Assembly: GCA_942493305.1 (NCBI GenBank)
Contig: OW818686.1
Location: 1,054,001-1,118,000, forward strand
Reading direction: 5' to 3'
Source: UBA7672 sp030824255
GTDB lineage: Bacteria; Pseudomonadota; Alphaproteobacteria; Caulobacterales; Hyphomonadaceae
Length of the DNA: 64,000 nt
Shown: piece by piece, positions 34,563-43,745 of the stretch
How the letters are laid out: every line of letters starts with the position of its first letter
Position numbering within the stretch: position 1 is the first letter of the stretch
Program-made: the position numbers and the translations under genes
Notes under the pieces: generated by a model
Database searches by the model: none
What the model was told of the DNA's origin: nothing
Seen by the model: the letters and a program-made list of their open reading frames with translations, nothing else

Positions 34563-35162
34563 TCAGGCGCCCGCCACGCCGAGATCGCGCGCGAGCGACA
34601 GGATTGCGCGGGACGCCAGCTTTCGCGCATCCATTGGCGGGCGCACGAGACCGGCGAGTTCGAGCATCACGGCGCCATGCTGGGCCGCCCACATCAGATG
34701 GCCCGCCATTTCAACGTCGCCTTTGAAGCGGCCTTCTGCCTTCATGCGGCGCCAGTAGACCGTCATCATCTCGCGCGCGCGCGACATGGCGGCGACGAGT
34801 TCGGGATAATCCTCGGCCGTTGGCTGCTGCGTGTCGAACATCAGGCGGTAGGCGGCGGGATTCTTCAGCGCCCAGTTCACATAGGCCGCGCCGGTGAACG
34901 CCCCGCCCTTGCGGCCAGCGGCGGCTTCCGCCTCCTCCATCGCGCCGGCGAAGCGGCTGAAGCCCCGCGCACGAACGGCGGCGAGGATAGCGTCCTTGTC
35001 CTTGAAGTAACGGTAGGGGGTCATCGGCGAGACGCCCATCGCGCCGGCAAGGTCGCGCAGGGTGACGCCATCAATGCCGAGGGCTGCGAATTTCTGTTCG
35101 GCGATGTCGCACAGGCGCTCGCGGAAACTCGCAATGTCGTCTGCGGAAAGAACCTTGGGCAC
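34563..35162 (-). CDS. TetR-family transcriptional regulator
   Basis: 199-residue repressor. N-terminal HTH: FAALGIDGVTLRDLAGAMGVSPMTPYRYFKDKDAILAAVRARGF (about residues 24-67). The ligand domain spans 80-190 (AAYVNWALKNPAAYRLMFDTQQPTAED ... WAAQHGAVMLELAGLVRPPM), of the WHG type. Located 70 bases upstream of the GH130 gene in the same direction; target unknown. Confidence 0.92.
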   Translation of the reverse strand: MPKVLSADDIASFRERLCDIAEQKFAALGIDGVTLRDLAGAMGVSPMTPYRYFKDKDAILAAVRARGFSRFAGAMEEAEAAAGRKGGAFTGAAYVNWALKNPAAYRLMFDTQQPTAEDYPELVAAMSRAREMMTVYWRRMKAEGRFKGDVEMAGHLMWAAQHGAVMLELAGLVRPPMDARKLASRAILSLARDLGVAGA

Positions 35163-35252
35163 GCCGTTTCCTGTTCGCTGACGCCGGGACGCAGGCGTTC
35201 TACGATTTACGGCATAAATTTACAAAGTAAGACTATCGCCGGGGCGTTGAGG

Positions 35253-35561
35253 TCAGCCCTTCGGCTTGCCGGTCGACCAGGCCTTTTCGTGAATCATGTA
35301 GGCGACGGTCTGGACCATCGGCTCGATGACGCCGACGCCGAGCGCAATGCGCCAGTCCTGCGTCAGCGCATAGGCGACACTGATCGCCACGGCGAAATGC
35401 ATGATTGAATAGGTGACGGGTTTGAACGCTCTCGGACGGAGGCGGCCGAGTAACCGGCGCCGGGCTTTTCCGCCGGAGGGCAAGGCGATGTCGCCTGCCC
35501 TGTCGGCCGGTGTCGTCCCGACGCCGGAGTTCGAATGAACGTGCGCGTGCATAAGCGGCAT
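35253..35561 (-). CDS. DUF2061 membrane protein
   Basis: Small membrane protein of 102 residues. The C-terminal 60 residues match DUF2061: KPVTYSIMHFAVAISVAYALTQDWRIALGVGVIEPMVQTVAYMIHEKAWSTGK, with two membrane helices (about 48-66 and 70-88). The first 40 residues are polar and contain a His-rich start (MPLMHAHVHSNS). Function of the family is unknown. Confidence 0.87.
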   Translation of the reverse strand: MPLMHAHVHSNSGVGTTPADRAGDIALPSGGKARRRLLGRLRPRAFKPVTYSIMHFAVAISVAYALTQDWRIALGVGVIEPMVQTVAYMIHEKAWSTGKPKG

Positions 35562-35725
35562 CCTTGGCTACCGCAATATGTAACTGAGACTTAGAAGCAT
35601 TTCAATAGTGACGTTGCGGCAAATATAAAGCGCCTGATATCAAGGTGGTGACCTGGGTGAGCAAGTGCCGTTAATGTCCATGGCTGCGAATTCACGCACT
35701 GTTTGGGCGGCCGGGCCGCGTCCGT

Positions 35726-36712
35726 TCAGAGCCAGCCGCGGCTGTTCTGGTCGAGCCAGAGGTGGGTGGCGCCGATGAGGGGGGCCGCCTCGCTGGTGAT
35801 CAGCCTGATCGGAAACCGGCTCAGCAGCTCGGTGCGGGGGCCGCGCTTGTAGAAGCGGGCGCGCACGTCGGCTTCGCTGAGCCACGGGACAAGGCGCTGC
35901 GTGACGCCGCCCGCGAGGAAGACGCCGCCGGCAGCGTTGGAGGACAGCGCGAGATTGCCCATCACCGTCATGACCGCGCGGGCGCGGAGCCGGCAGAATT
36001 CCAGCGCGAAGGCATCGCCCTTGCCCGCCGCGTCCATGACGTCTGCCTGCGAGAGGAGCGAGGGCGCCAGCCCCATCGCTTCGGCGAGGGCGTCGCGGGT
36101 GGCGTCGAAGCCGATGCCGGCGGCGACGACCTCGTTGGAGACATAGACGCCGCGCGCGCGAAGACCTTCGGCCACGCGCCATTCGAGGTCGGTCTGCGGA
36201 CTGTAGGTCTGGTGGCCGCCTTCGCCCGCGACCACGACCCAGCCATCGCGGACGCGGCGCAGCACGCCGATGCCGAAGCCCGTGCCGGGACCACCCACAG
36301 CGATGGCGCCCTCGGGATCCGCCTCGCCGGAAGAGAGCGTGAGCAGGTCGCCCGCAGAGAGCTCAGGCGCGGCGCGGGCCATGGCGAAGAAATCGTTCAC
36401 CATGATGACGCTTTCGACATCGAGCTTTGCAGCAAGCTCGCGGCTGTCGGCGGACCAGTTGCGGTTTAGGAGATCGACCCTGCCATCGCGCACGGCGCCG
36501 GCGAAACCGAAAGCTGCGCCTGCGGGTCTGCGGCGTGCTTCGCGCAGATAGTCGTCCAGCGCGGCGTTGAAGGTGGCGTAGTCCGCGCCCCGGCGCTTCC
36601 AGATCGGCGACAGCCCGATGACGACGCCATCGCCATCGCGGCTCACATGCGCCAGCGCAAAGCGCACATGCGTGCCGCCCGCATCGCCAAGAAGGATCAC
36701 CGTCTCGCTCAT
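35726..36712 (-). CDS. glk: Glucokinase
   Basis: Phosphorylates glucose to glucose-6-phosphate with ATP. Bacterial Glk family (not ROK): LLGDAGGTHVRFALAHV at the N-terminus, AVGGPGTGFGIGVLRRV, VVAGEGGHQTYSPQTDLEWRVAEGL, and GGVFLAGGVTQRLVPWL; C-terminal RLITSEAAPLIGATHLWL. 328 residues, normal. It lies in the carbohydrate-oriented stretch with the GH130 enzyme, though separated from it by TetR and DUF2061. Confidence 0.95.
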   Translation of the reverse strand: MSETVILLGDAGGTHVRFALAHVSRDGDGVVIGLSPIWKRRGADYATFNAALDDYLREARRRPAGAAFGFAGAVRDGRVDLLNRNWSADSRELAAKLDVESVIMVNDFFAMARAAPELSAGDLLTLSSGEADPEGAIAVGGPGTGFGIGVLRRVRDGWVVVAGEGGHQTYSPQTDLEWRVAEGLRARGVYVSNEVVAAGIGFDATRDALAEAMGLAPSLLSQADVMDAAGKGDAFALEFCRLRARAVMTVMGNLALSSNAAGGVFLAGGVTQRLVPWLSEADVRARFYKRGPRTELLSRFPIRLITSEAAPLIGATHLWLDQNSRGWL

Positions 36713-36864
36713 GCATCGACCCTAGGACGCAGTGCGCCCATGCGGCAACACACGCATCTCATCTCTGATTCAAGCCCAATTTTCTTGCAATTCCCGGATG
36801 CGGACTGGCAAGGTGCTTCCTATCTCGGACGAAACAATCCTTCGCGAAAGGACCCCCCCGCACG

Positions 36865-38562
36865 ATGCCCCACGGGACACCGCTCATCACCCTCATGACC
36901 GTTGGCCTCGGCCTGGCTTTCATTTTCGGGATGATAGCGACCCGTTTGCGGTTGTCTCCGCTGGTGGGCTACCTGCTTGCGGGCGTGGTAATTGGTCCTT
37001 TCACGCCCGGCTTTGTGGCCGATGCGGGCCTTGCGACCGAACTGGCCGAGCTCGGCGTGATCCTGCTGATGTTCGGTGTGGGACTGCATTTTTCGTTGGA
37101 TGATCTTCTGTCGGTGCGGGCCATCGCCCTGCCGGGCGCCATCGTGCAGATCGGCGTGGCGACGCTGATGGGCCTCGGCATGGGCCTTTGGATGGGATGG
37201 GATGTGGAGGCGGGCATCGTCTTCGGCCTCGCGCTCTCCGTCGCCTCCACAGTGGTGCTGTTGCGAGCCTTGCAGGAACGGCACGTCATCCAGACCGAGA
37301 AGGGCAAGATCGCCGTCGGCTGGCTGATCGTGGAAGACCTCGCCATGGTGCTGGCGCTGGTACTGCTGCCGACATGGGCGCAATTGCGGACCGAGATCGC
37401 AGCCAGCGGAACAGGCTTCACCTGGGCGCAGGCGGGACAGGTGGGCCTGGCGGTCCTGCTGACGCTTGGCAAGGTGGGCGGCTTTGCGTTGGTCATGCTG
37501 GTGGCGGGCAAGCGGATAATTCCGTGGCTGCTGCATCGCGTGGTGCATCTGGGCTCGCGCGAGCTGTTCCGGCTGTCGGTTCTGGCGATTGCGCTGGGCG
37601 TGGCGCTGGGCGCATCCGAACTGTTCGGCGTGTCGTTCGCGCTGGGCGCCTTCTTCGCCGGCATGATCATGGGCGAGAGCGAGCTCTCTCATCAGGCGGC
37701 CAACGAGACGCTGCCGTTGCGCGATGCGTTCGCGGTGCTGTTCTTCGTTTCGGTAGGGATGTTGTTCGACCCGATGACGCTGATCGAGAACCCGCTGCCC
37801 ATGCTGGGCGCAGTGTTCATCGTGATCGTGGGCAAGTCGGCGGCGGCTCTGCTGATCATGCACCTGTTCAAGCAGCCAAAGGAAAGCTCGGCGCTGATTT
37901 CGGCGAGCCTTGCGCAGATCGGCGAGTTCTCCTTCATCCTGGCCAGCCTCGGCGTGGCGCTGAACCTGTTGCCCGAAGAGGGCCAGACGCTGATTCTCGG
38001 CGCGGCCATGCTTTCGATCGTGTTCAACCCGTTCGCCTTCATGATCGCGGACAAGTGGGCGCCCAAGCAGGTGAAGGAGACAGCCCCCATCGTCGTGGCG
38101 CCTTCGCAGCACGCCATCATCATCGGCTTCGGCCGTGTGGGATCGCGCATCGCGCGGGCGCTGGGGCGCGCGCGCGTCGAGTATTCGGTGGTGGAAGACA
38201 GGTCGGAGGTGGTGGACCGGCTGCATGAACAGGGCGTGCCCGCTATCACGGGCAATGCGGTGACCATCGAAGTGCTGAAGGCAGCCGCGGTCGACAAGGC
38301 GCAGTTGATCTATGTGACGGTGCCTGACGGCTTCGAGGCGGCGCGCATCGTGGAGCTGGCGCGGCAGTTGAACCCGTCGATCCGCATTTTCGCACGCTCG
38401 CACAATGACGCCGAGGTGGAGCAACTGACGGCGCGCGGCGCGGACGTGGTCATCTCGGGCGAGGAGGAAATCGCGCAGGCCATGATCGACGCCTCCCGCC
38501 TGCCGAAACCCGCCCCGCCCCCCGAACCCGAACCCGCGCCCTCTCCGTCGCACGCGGTGTAG
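36865..38562 (+). CDS. CPA2 cation:proton antiporter, YbaL/KefC-like
   Basis: Monovalent cation/proton antiporter of 565 residues. The first 390 residues form 12-13 helices of the Na/H exchanger family (LSPLVGYLLAGVVIGPFTPGF, LGVILLMFGVGLHFSLDDL, VASTVVLLRALQERHVIQTEKGKIAVGWLIVEDLAMVLALVLLP). Residues 410-530 form a TrkA-N/RCK nucleotide-binding domain (HAIIIGFGRVGSRIARAL, EDRSEVVDRLHEQGVPAITGNA). Size and domain order match E. coli YbaL. A Pro-rich tail ends the protein. Divergent from glk. Confidence 0.94.
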   Translation: MPHGTPLITLMTVGLGLAFIFGMIATRLRLSPLVGYLLAGVVIGPFTPGFVADAGLATELAELGVILLMFGVGLHFSLDDLLSVRAIALPGAIVQIGVATLMGLGMGLWMGWDVEAGIVFGLALSVASTVVLLRALQERHVIQTEKGKIAVGWLIVEDLAMVLALVLLPTWAQLRTEIAASGTGFTWAQAGQVGLAVLLTLGKVGGFALVMLVAGKRIIPWLLHRVVHLGSRELFRLSVLAIALGVALGASELFGVSFALGAFFAGMIMGESELSHQAANETLPLRDAFAVLFFVSVGMLFDPMTLIENPLPMLGAVFIVIVGKSAAALLIMHLFKQPKESSALISASLAQIGEFSFILASLGVALNLLPEEGQTLILGAAMLSIVFNPFAFMIADKWAPKQVKETAPIVVAPSQHAIIIGFGRVGSRIARALGRARVEYSVVEDRSEVVDRLHEQGVPAITGNAVTIEVLKAAAVDKAQLIYVTVPDGFEAARIVELARQLNPSIRIFARSHNDAEVEQLTARGADVVISGEEEIAQAMIDASRLPKPAPPPEPEPAPSPSHAV

Positions 38563-38579
38563 CTACGTCTGCGCTGCTA

Positions 38580-38596
38580 TATAATACCATTGTATT
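38580..38596 (+). promoter_or_regulatory. -10 box with overlapping dyad upstream of the metal exporter
   Basis: A perfect TATAAT (38580-38585) overlaps the dyad AATAC-CATT-GTATT (38583-38596), in a short AT-rich island 50 bases before the CDF start. The position over the -10 box is what a repressor site would have. No good -35 was found. Metal control is inferred from the gene. Confidence 0.4.
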
Positions 38597-38634
38597 CGTT
38601 TGATTTTTGAGTTTGGCGCGGTTAAGCGTCCGAC

Positions 38635-39639
38635 ATGGCGCACGATCACGCACATGGACACGAAAAGGGCGGGCATAGCCACGCCCCCGATCCCGCGCGT
38701 GGGCATGGGCACGCGCATCATGGCCACTCGCATGACCATGATCACGATCATGGGCATTCGCATGTTCACGAGGTGGACGAACGCAACGCCGCGCGGATCG
38801 GCATCGCGGCGCTGCTCACGGGCGGCTTCATGGGCGTGGAGCTGGCGGGCGGGCTGATCTCCGGCTCTCTCGCGCTGATCGCTGACGCCGGCCACATGCT
38901 GTCGGATTTCGGCGCGCTGGCGCTGGCGTGGGTCGGCTTCCGCATGGCGCGGCGACCGGCGACATCGCAGCGCACCTATGGCTTCAGGCGCTTTCCGGTG
39001 CTGGCGGCATTCGTCAACGGGCTGACCCTCTTTGCGATCGCGGCGTGGATCGTGGTCGAGGCGATCATGCGGCTCAACAATCCGCGCGCCATCGAGCCGG
39101 ACCTGATGATGTGGGTGGCGGCGGCAGGCTTGGCGGTGAATATCGCCTCGTTTGCGGTGCTGCACGGGGCGGAGCGGGACAATCTGAACGTGCGCGGCGC
39201 CCTGCTCCACGTTGCGGGGGACATGCTGGGTTCGGTGGCGGCGATCGTGGCGGCGATCGTGATCATGATGACAGGCTGGCTGCCGGCCGACCCGATCCTG
39301 TCCATGCTCGTGGCGCTGATCATCCTGCGGTCAGCGTGGGCGCTGACAGTGGAAAGCGCACATATCCTGCTGGAGGGAGCGCCGGGCAATGTCGACCTCG
39401 ACGCAGTGACGAAGGACCTTGCGGAGAATGTGAGCGGCGTCACCGACGTTCACCACGCGCACCTGTGGTCGCTGGATGGGCGGCGGCCGATGATGACGCT
39501 GCATGCGCGCATTGCTGATGGCCTGTCGGGGCCCGAAGTGGTGACGCGCATCAAGGCGCGGCTGCACGAGAAGCACGACATCAATCATGCAACGGTGGAG
39601 ATCGAGATTGACGCCTGCGCCGGGGCGGATTGCGCCTAG
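38635..39639 (+). CDS. Cation diffusion facilitator metal exporter
   Basis: Zn/Co/Cd-type efflux protein of 334 residues. A His/Asp-rich N-terminus (about residues 2-43, some 16 His) precedes six helices. Metal-site pattern H-x3-D: ALIADAGHMLSDFGALALAW in helix 2 and LHVAGDMLGSVAAIVAAI in helix 5. The C-terminal cytoplasmic domain shows VHHAHLWSLDGRRPMMTLHARI. Similar to ZitB/CzcD; the His-rich start fits metal sensing or buffering. Stop codon abuts the convergent glycosyltransferase with no gap. Confidence 0.95.
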   Translation: MAHDHAHGHEKGGHSHAPDPARGHGHAHHGHSHDHDHDHGHSHVHEVDERNAARIGIAALLTGGFMGVELAGGLISGSLALIADAGHMLSDFGALALAWVGFRMARRPATSQRTYGFRRFPVLAAFVNGLTLFAIAAWIVVEAIMRLNNPRAIEPDLMMWVAAAGLAVNIASFAVLHGAERDNLNVRGALLHVAGDMLGSVAAIVAAIVIMMTGWLPADPILSMLVALIILRSAWALTVESAHILLEGAPGNVDLDAVTKDLAENVSGVTDVHHAHLWSLDGRRPMMTLHARIADGLSGPEVVTRIKARLHEKHDINHATVEIEIDACAGADCA

Positions 39640-40578
39640 TCAAGCCGGCAGCTGCATCGGCCTGGACTTGCGCAGGCGCGAGGCGCCGTAGAAGCGCGGC
39701 TTGATGAAGGGGAACCAGAGGAGTTTCCCGACGCCTTCGACGAATTTGCGATAGACGAAGGCGCGCCTGGGGGTCTTGCCGACGAAGACGCCGACGGCGG
39801 CCGCGCCATAGACAACGGTCTGCACTGCGCCGACAGCCATCCAGAAGGCGATGGCGGTTAGATCGCGCTTCGGGCCGGACCATGCCTTGGTGGCAGGCCC
39901 CTGCCCGTAGGCAAAAGCGCGGCGCAACGTGTAGGCAAGCGTGACACGCGAAGGCTCGGGCGTTTCCCACACGAAGGCATTGGGGGCCCACGCGAAGATT
40001 GCGCCGCTGGCTTCCATGCCTTGAAAGAGAAGATCGTCTTCGCCGCCAATCTCGTTGCGTGTCATCGAGAAGGGTTGCGACGAAGGCAGGGCGGCGCGGC
40101 GCAGGAGGCTGCAACCGCAGCCGTAGAAGAGCGTGATGGGGCCTTCGGCGTGACGTGGCGTACGCGCGAAGAAATCCTCGAAATAGGCGTGATGGTCGCG
40201 CGGCGCGCATGAGAGGCGCGTGCGCACCGGACCAAAGACGACATCGGCATCATGATCACGCTGCACGCGGAGGAGTTCGGCAAGCCAGGCGGCTGGCGCG
40301 ATCTCGTCATCGTCGAGGAAGGCGATCAGGCCGCCCCGCGCGACGCGAAGGCCGGCATTGCGGGCGTTGGCGACGCCGGCATCCGGCTCGTGCACAATGA
40401 CGATGCGCGGGTCGGCGATCTCCCGCAGGCGGCCAAGGGCGGAACCCTCTGGATCATTGTCGACCAGCACCACTTCGAACGTGACATCGCACGCCTGCGC
40501 TAGCGCGGAACGCGCGGCTTCGACCGCGCGTTCGGGTCGGCGGAAGGTCGGTAGGATGATGGAAGCGGCCGGTGTCAT
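39640..40578 (-). CDS. Family 2 glycosyltransferase
   Basis: GT-A fold inverting glycosyltransferase of 312 residues. SIILPTFRRPERAVEAARSALAQ at the start, DxD-like FLDDDE near residue 90, and GGEDDLLFQGMEASG as the acceptor/catalytic region. Two hydrophobic segments near the end (LTAIAFWMAVGAVQTVVYGAAAVGVFVG) suggest membrane association. Probably transfers a sugar to an envelope polysaccharide or lipid. Donor and acceptor unknown; no polysaccharide cluster nearby. Confidence 0.9.
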   Translation of the reverse strand: MTPAASIILPTFRRPERAVEAARSALAQACDVTFEVVLVDNDPEGSALGRLREIADPRIVIVHEPDAGVANARNAGLRVARGGLIAFLDDDEIAPAAWLAELLRVQRDHDADVVFGPVRTRLSCAPRDHHAYFEDFFARTPRHAEGPITLFYGCGCSLLRRAALPSSQPFSMTRNEIGGEDDLLFQGMEASGAIFAWAPNAFVWETPEPSRVTLAYTLRRAFAYGQGPATKAWSGPKRDLTAIAFWMAVGAVQTVVYGAAAVGVFVGKTPRRAFVYRKFVEGVGKLLWFPFIKPRFYGASRLRKSRPMQLPA

Positions 40579-40646
40579 GGGCCGGACGTTACCCCAGTGG
40601 GGTTGCGGGGGCGTTTACACACGAAAACCGTCGTCTGCGGGCGATT

Positions 40647-41129
40647 TCAGCCGGGAGAGGACGCTGCGCCGTCAGGCGTACCGAATTCGCTTCGGCAGGT
40701 GCGGATCACGCCAGCGGCGGACTCGACCATGGTCGTGATCATGGCGGCATAGGCAGGTGAGGCCTCAGCGATGATGTGCGAGGCGTGCGTCCACGCCTGC
40801 TCCGTGCGTTGGCAGACCCGCGCCGAGCGCACGCGGTCGATACGCCCGTAGGAACTGGCAACCCGCGAATGAGCCATCGACATGACGACGTTGTAGACGT
40901 TCAGATCGTGCGGCGAGAGCGGGCCATTCGCACTTTTCGCAGCTTCGAGATCGAGAATTGATTGCTCGCAGGCGGCTATGGCGAAAGGCGCTGTGTCCGG
41001 CGTTGAACCGGAGTTGAGACACGGAGCGGCGATGCTGGTCGCCATGCTTTCGAAAGCGGTCGGCTCCTGGGCGTGGGCCACGGGGGTCGCAACGAGCAGC
41101 GCAACAGGCACCATAGCCGCGAGCTTCAT
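40647..41129 (-). CDS. Unknown periplasmic protein, conserved Cys pairs
   Basis: 160-residue exported protein. Start set at 41129 (MKLAAMVPVALLVATPVAHAQ), which gives a clean signal peptide; a longer reading overlaps the neighbouring lipoprotein gene. The mature part is helical and has four Cys (IAAPCLNSG, AIAACEQSI, ARVCQRTEQ, VIRTCRSE), consistent with two disulfides. Family not recognised. Downstream of a CC0125/CC1285-type lipoprotein, 25 bases apart, likely one operon. Confidence 0.8.
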   Translation of the reverse strand: MKLAAMVPVALLVATPVAHAQEPTAFESMATSIAAPCLNSGSTPDTAPFAIAACEQSILDLEAAKSANGPLSPHDLNVYNVVMSMAHSRVASSYGRIDRVRSARVCQRTEQAWTHASHIIAEASPAYAAMITTMVESAAGVIRTCRSEFGTPDGAASSPG

Positions 41130-41154
41130 CGTGCGCCCCTCGATGCTGCGCCGC

Positions 41155-41691
41155 CTAGCTGGCAGGCGGACGCTGGATCGACGGCGAGAGATTCTGAGAG
41201 ACCTGACGTGCATCGAACGCATTCGGATCGGAGCCTTTGGGGCCACGGCTCATCACGATCTCGGCGAAGGCTTCGTACTGCGTCACCTGATCGTAGCGCG
41301 CGGGCGAGTCAAAGAACGGATCCCAGCCGCCCATCCAGCCCCAGCGGGGGGAATAATACATGTATGAAAACCGAGGGCCGTAGAAGCCGCCGGCGCGGCG
41401 TATGCTGCTGTCCTTGTCGGTATCGCGACTGACAACGGTGAAGACGTCATAGCCGCTTTGCTGCGTCAGCTCGGCTGCGCGGAAGAGCATGTAGTTCTCG
41501 ACCGTCTCGCGATCGGTGAGAGAATTGCCCTTGAAGGCAATGCGGTAGCGATCGTTCTCGAGCTTCGTCTCGGAATAACCACGCTGATAGCTGGCTGAGC
41601 CCGCGGGCTGGTAGGGCGTCGGGCCGCTGGAGCACGCGGCGAGAAGGGACGCTGCGGCAACTGCACTGGCAGCAAGGACATTGCGGATCAT
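41155..41691 (-). CDS. CC0125/CC1285-family lipoprotein
   Basis: Lipoprotein of 178 residues. Start at 41691 (MIRNVLAASAVAAASLLAAC) with lipobox SLLAAC, Cys 20. The mature protein contains PYQPAGSASYQRGYSETKLENDRYRIAFKGNSLTDRETVENYMLFRAAELTQQSGYDVFTVV, the diagnostic stretch of this Caulobacterales/sphingomonad family of unknown function, followed by a Tyr/Trp-rich segment (FYGPRFSYMYYSPRWGWMGGWDPFF). Confidence 0.88.
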   Translation of the reverse strand: MIRNVLAASAVAAASLLAACSSGPTPYQPAGSASYQRGYSETKLENDRYRIAFKGNSLTDRETVENYMLFRAAELTQQSGYDVFTVVSRDTDKDSSIRRAGGFYGPRFSYMYYSPRWGWMGGWDPFFDSPARYDQVTQYEAFAEIVMSRGPKGSDPNAFDARQVSQNLSPSIQRPPAS

Positions 41692-41785
41692 GGAAGGCCT
41701 CCTTAGGCGCCTGTGCATATAGTGGTGTCTGGATGAACGGCTAGCAACGGTCCGGTATCCACAAGCCTGTCATTTCGGGCGCCAA

Positions 41786-41822
41786 AACAATAACAAAACA
41801 GCGCCCGGTTTCCCGGGCGCTG
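41786..41822 (-). terminator. Rho-independent terminator of the aldehyde dehydrogenase gene
   Basis: On the minus strand CAGCGCCCGG-GAAA-CCGGGCGCTG, a perfect 10-bp stem with a GNRA-type tetraloop, followed by TTTTGTTATTGTTTT. It starts 25 bases after the stop of the aldehyde dehydrogenase. Confidence 0.9.
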
Positions 41823-41847
41823 CATTGCAACACACCAGAAGGGCCGA

Positions 41848-43278
41848 TCAGGCGGTCGCGAAACCGAAGACCGACTTGGTCTCGAGGAATTCGTGAATGC
41901 CTTCCTGGCCCCATTCGCGGCCATTGCCCGACTGCCGGTAGCCGCCGAAGGGCATGGATTGGTCGGAACCCGCGCCGTTGATGTGGACCATGCCGGTGCG
42001 CAGCTGTTTCGCCACGGCCTGTGCGTGTTCCTGGCTGCCCTGCACATAGCCCGACAGGCCGTAGACCGTATCATTGGCCATGGCGATCGCCTGCTCTTCC
42101 GTGTCGTACGGCAGGATGCAGAGAACGGGTCCGAAGATTTCCTCTACGGCGATGGTCATGTCATTGCGCACATCGGCGAAGACGGTGGGCTTCACATAGT
42201 AGCCGCGGTTGAGGCCTTCGGGACGGCCGAGGCCGCCAGCAACAAGCGTTGCGCCTTCATCGATACCCGCCTTGATGAGGCCCTGGATCTTGTTCCACTG
42301 GGCTTCGGAGACGACCGGGCCGATGGCGCCTTTTTCCGCCGTGGCGGGGTCCTGCACTTTCACAGCTTCGGCAGTGGCCTTGGCGATGGCCTTGGCTTCC
42401 TCGTTCTTGGCGCGCGGCACGAACATGCGCGAGGGCGCGTTGCAGCTCTGGCCCGTGTTGGTCATCATCTGCATGACGCCGGATTTAACGGCCTTCGCAA
42501 GATCGGCGTCGTCGAGGACAATGTTGGCGGACTTGCCGCCAAGTTCCTGGGCGACACGCTTGACGGTCGGAGCGGCGGCCTGCGCCACCAGAACGCCTGC
42601 GCGCGTGGAGCCGGTGAAAGACATCATGTCGACATCCGGGTGGGCCGAGAGGGCTGCGCCGACGCCGGGGCCATCGCCGTTCACGAGGTTGAACACGCCT
42701 TTCGGCACGCCAGCTTCATGCATGATCTCGGCGAAGATGATGGCGTCGATCGGCGCAATCTCGGACGGTTTGAGAATCATGGTGCAGCCGGCGGCAATGG
42801 CGGGCGCGACCTTGCAGGCGATCTGGTTCTGCGGCCAGTTCCACGGCGTGATGAAGCCGCAGACGCCGATCGGCTCCTTGCGAATCAGGTGCTTGCCGCG
42901 GCGCTCCTCGAACTCGAAGGTGCGGAGGTAGCTGGCGGCCTGCATGATGTGGCCAAGGCCCGACGGGGCCTGTGCTGCGGAAGCGAGCCAGCCCGGGGCG
43001 CCCATCTCTTCAGAGATGGCGGAGGCCATGTCGCCGAGGCGCTTCTGGTAGGCGGCGACGATCTTGTCGAGCAGTTCGGCGCGGTACTCTTTCGTGGTGG
43101 CGGCGAAGGCAGGGAAAGCGGCCTTCGCGGCGGCAACCGCCTTGTCCACGTCGGCCTTGGAGCCGAGGGAGATGCGGGCGTAGCTTTCTTCGGTGGCCGG
43201 GTTCTGGACTTCCAGGGTGCGGGGGGTGACCGGATCGACCCATTCGCCGTTGATATAGAATTTCAGGTATTCGCGCAT
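41848..43278 (-). CDS. NAD(P)-dependent aldehyde dehydrogenase
   Basis: ALDH-superfamily enzyme oxidising aldehydes to carboxylates, 476 residues. MREYLKFYINGEWVDP, FITPWNWPQNQIACKVAPAIAAGCTMILKPSE, the cofactor loop MSFTGSTRAGVLV, catalytic Glu in QELGGKSANIVLDDADL and catalytic Cys in MTNTGQSCNAPSRMFVPR; C-terminal PFGGYRQSGNGREWGQEGIHEFLETKSVFG. Single-gene transcript with its own strong terminator. Substrate unknown; the closest types are broad aldehyde dehydrogenases. Confidence 0.95.
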   Translation of the reverse strand: MREYLKFYINGEWVDPVTPRTLEVQNPATEESYARISLGSKADVDKAVAAAKAAFPAFAATTKEYRAELLDKIVAAYQKRLGDMASAISEEMGAPGWLASAAQAPSGLGHIMQAASYLRTFEFEERRGKHLIRKEPIGVCGFITPWNWPQNQIACKVAPAIAAGCTMILKPSEIAPIDAIIFAEIMHEAGVPKGVFNLVNGDGPGVGAALSAHPDVDMMSFTGSTRAGVLVAQAAAPTVKRVAQELGGKSANIVLDDADLAKAVKSGVMQMMTNTGQSCNAPSRMFVPRAKNEEAKAIAKATAEAVKVQDPATAEKGAIGPVVSEAQWNKIQGLIKAGIDEGATLVAGGLGRPEGLNRGYYVKPTVFADVRNDMTIAVEEIFGPVLCILPYDTEEQAIAMANDTVYGLSGYVQGSQEHAQAVAKQLRTGMVHINGAGSDQSMPFGGYRQSGNGREWGQEGIHEFLETKSVFGFATA

Positions 43279-43382
43279 GGGGCGTCTCCGCGTGGTTTCA
43301 GGGGGCCTGTCACTCGTTTGGCGAGTAGATAAGCCTGTTGCGCACCTGCGGGAACCCCCTCCCCCTGCCTTCCGACGACCCG

Positions 43383-43745
43383 CTAGTTGAGCGTGCGCTC
43401 CACGCTGTCGACACGATGGAAGGTTATCGGGCCGATCTCGTTCACCATGGTGTTGGAATCGACGAAGGTGCGGACGGTGGTGGAGAGGGCGTGGCCGTTC
43501 TCGTCCACCGTGAACAGCCTAAAGCGCTGCTTGTCGAGCGGCTCGACACGATACCGGCCGGTCTGCACCACAGGATTGGCGGTGACGCCCCGGATTTCCA
43601 TCTGGTTGCGGGTCAGGTAGGAGCCGTCCGTGTTGAAGATGGCGGTGATCTCGCCCTTCACGTCTCCGGACAAAGTATCGGCCTTCCACTCGCCTACCAG
43701 CGTGTGGATCAAGGTGGCTGATTTTGGCTTGCCACGAAACAGCAT
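43383..43745 (-). CDS. Unknown small beta-rich protein
   Basis: Unrecognised cytosolic protein of 120 residues. Start at 43745 (MLFRGKPKSATLIHTLVGEWKADTLSG); an upstream start would add 15 residues with no homology support. The pattern VGEWKADTLSGDVKGEITAIFNTDGSYLTRNQMEIRG...GRYRVEPLDKQRFRLFTVDENG looks like the repeating beta strands of lipocalin-like domains. Upstream neighbour, divergent, is the GFA protein. Confidence 0.75.
   Translation of the reverse strand: MLFRGKPKSATLIHTLVGEWKADTLSGDVKGEITAIFNTDGSYLTRNQMEIRGVTANPVVQTGRYRVEPLDKQRFRLFTVDENGHALSTTVRTFVDSNTMVNEIGPITFHRVDSVERTLN

Noticed and set aside
35640..36182. Minus-strand 180-codon frame overlapping glk
   Set aside because: Arg-rich out-of-frame product of the glk region; glk has intact family motifs over its whole length.
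36820..38553. 577-codon minus-strand frame opposite the antiporter
   Set aside because: His/Arg/Gln-rich shadow without hydrophobic or conserved structure; the plus strand encodes a clear CPA2 antiporter.
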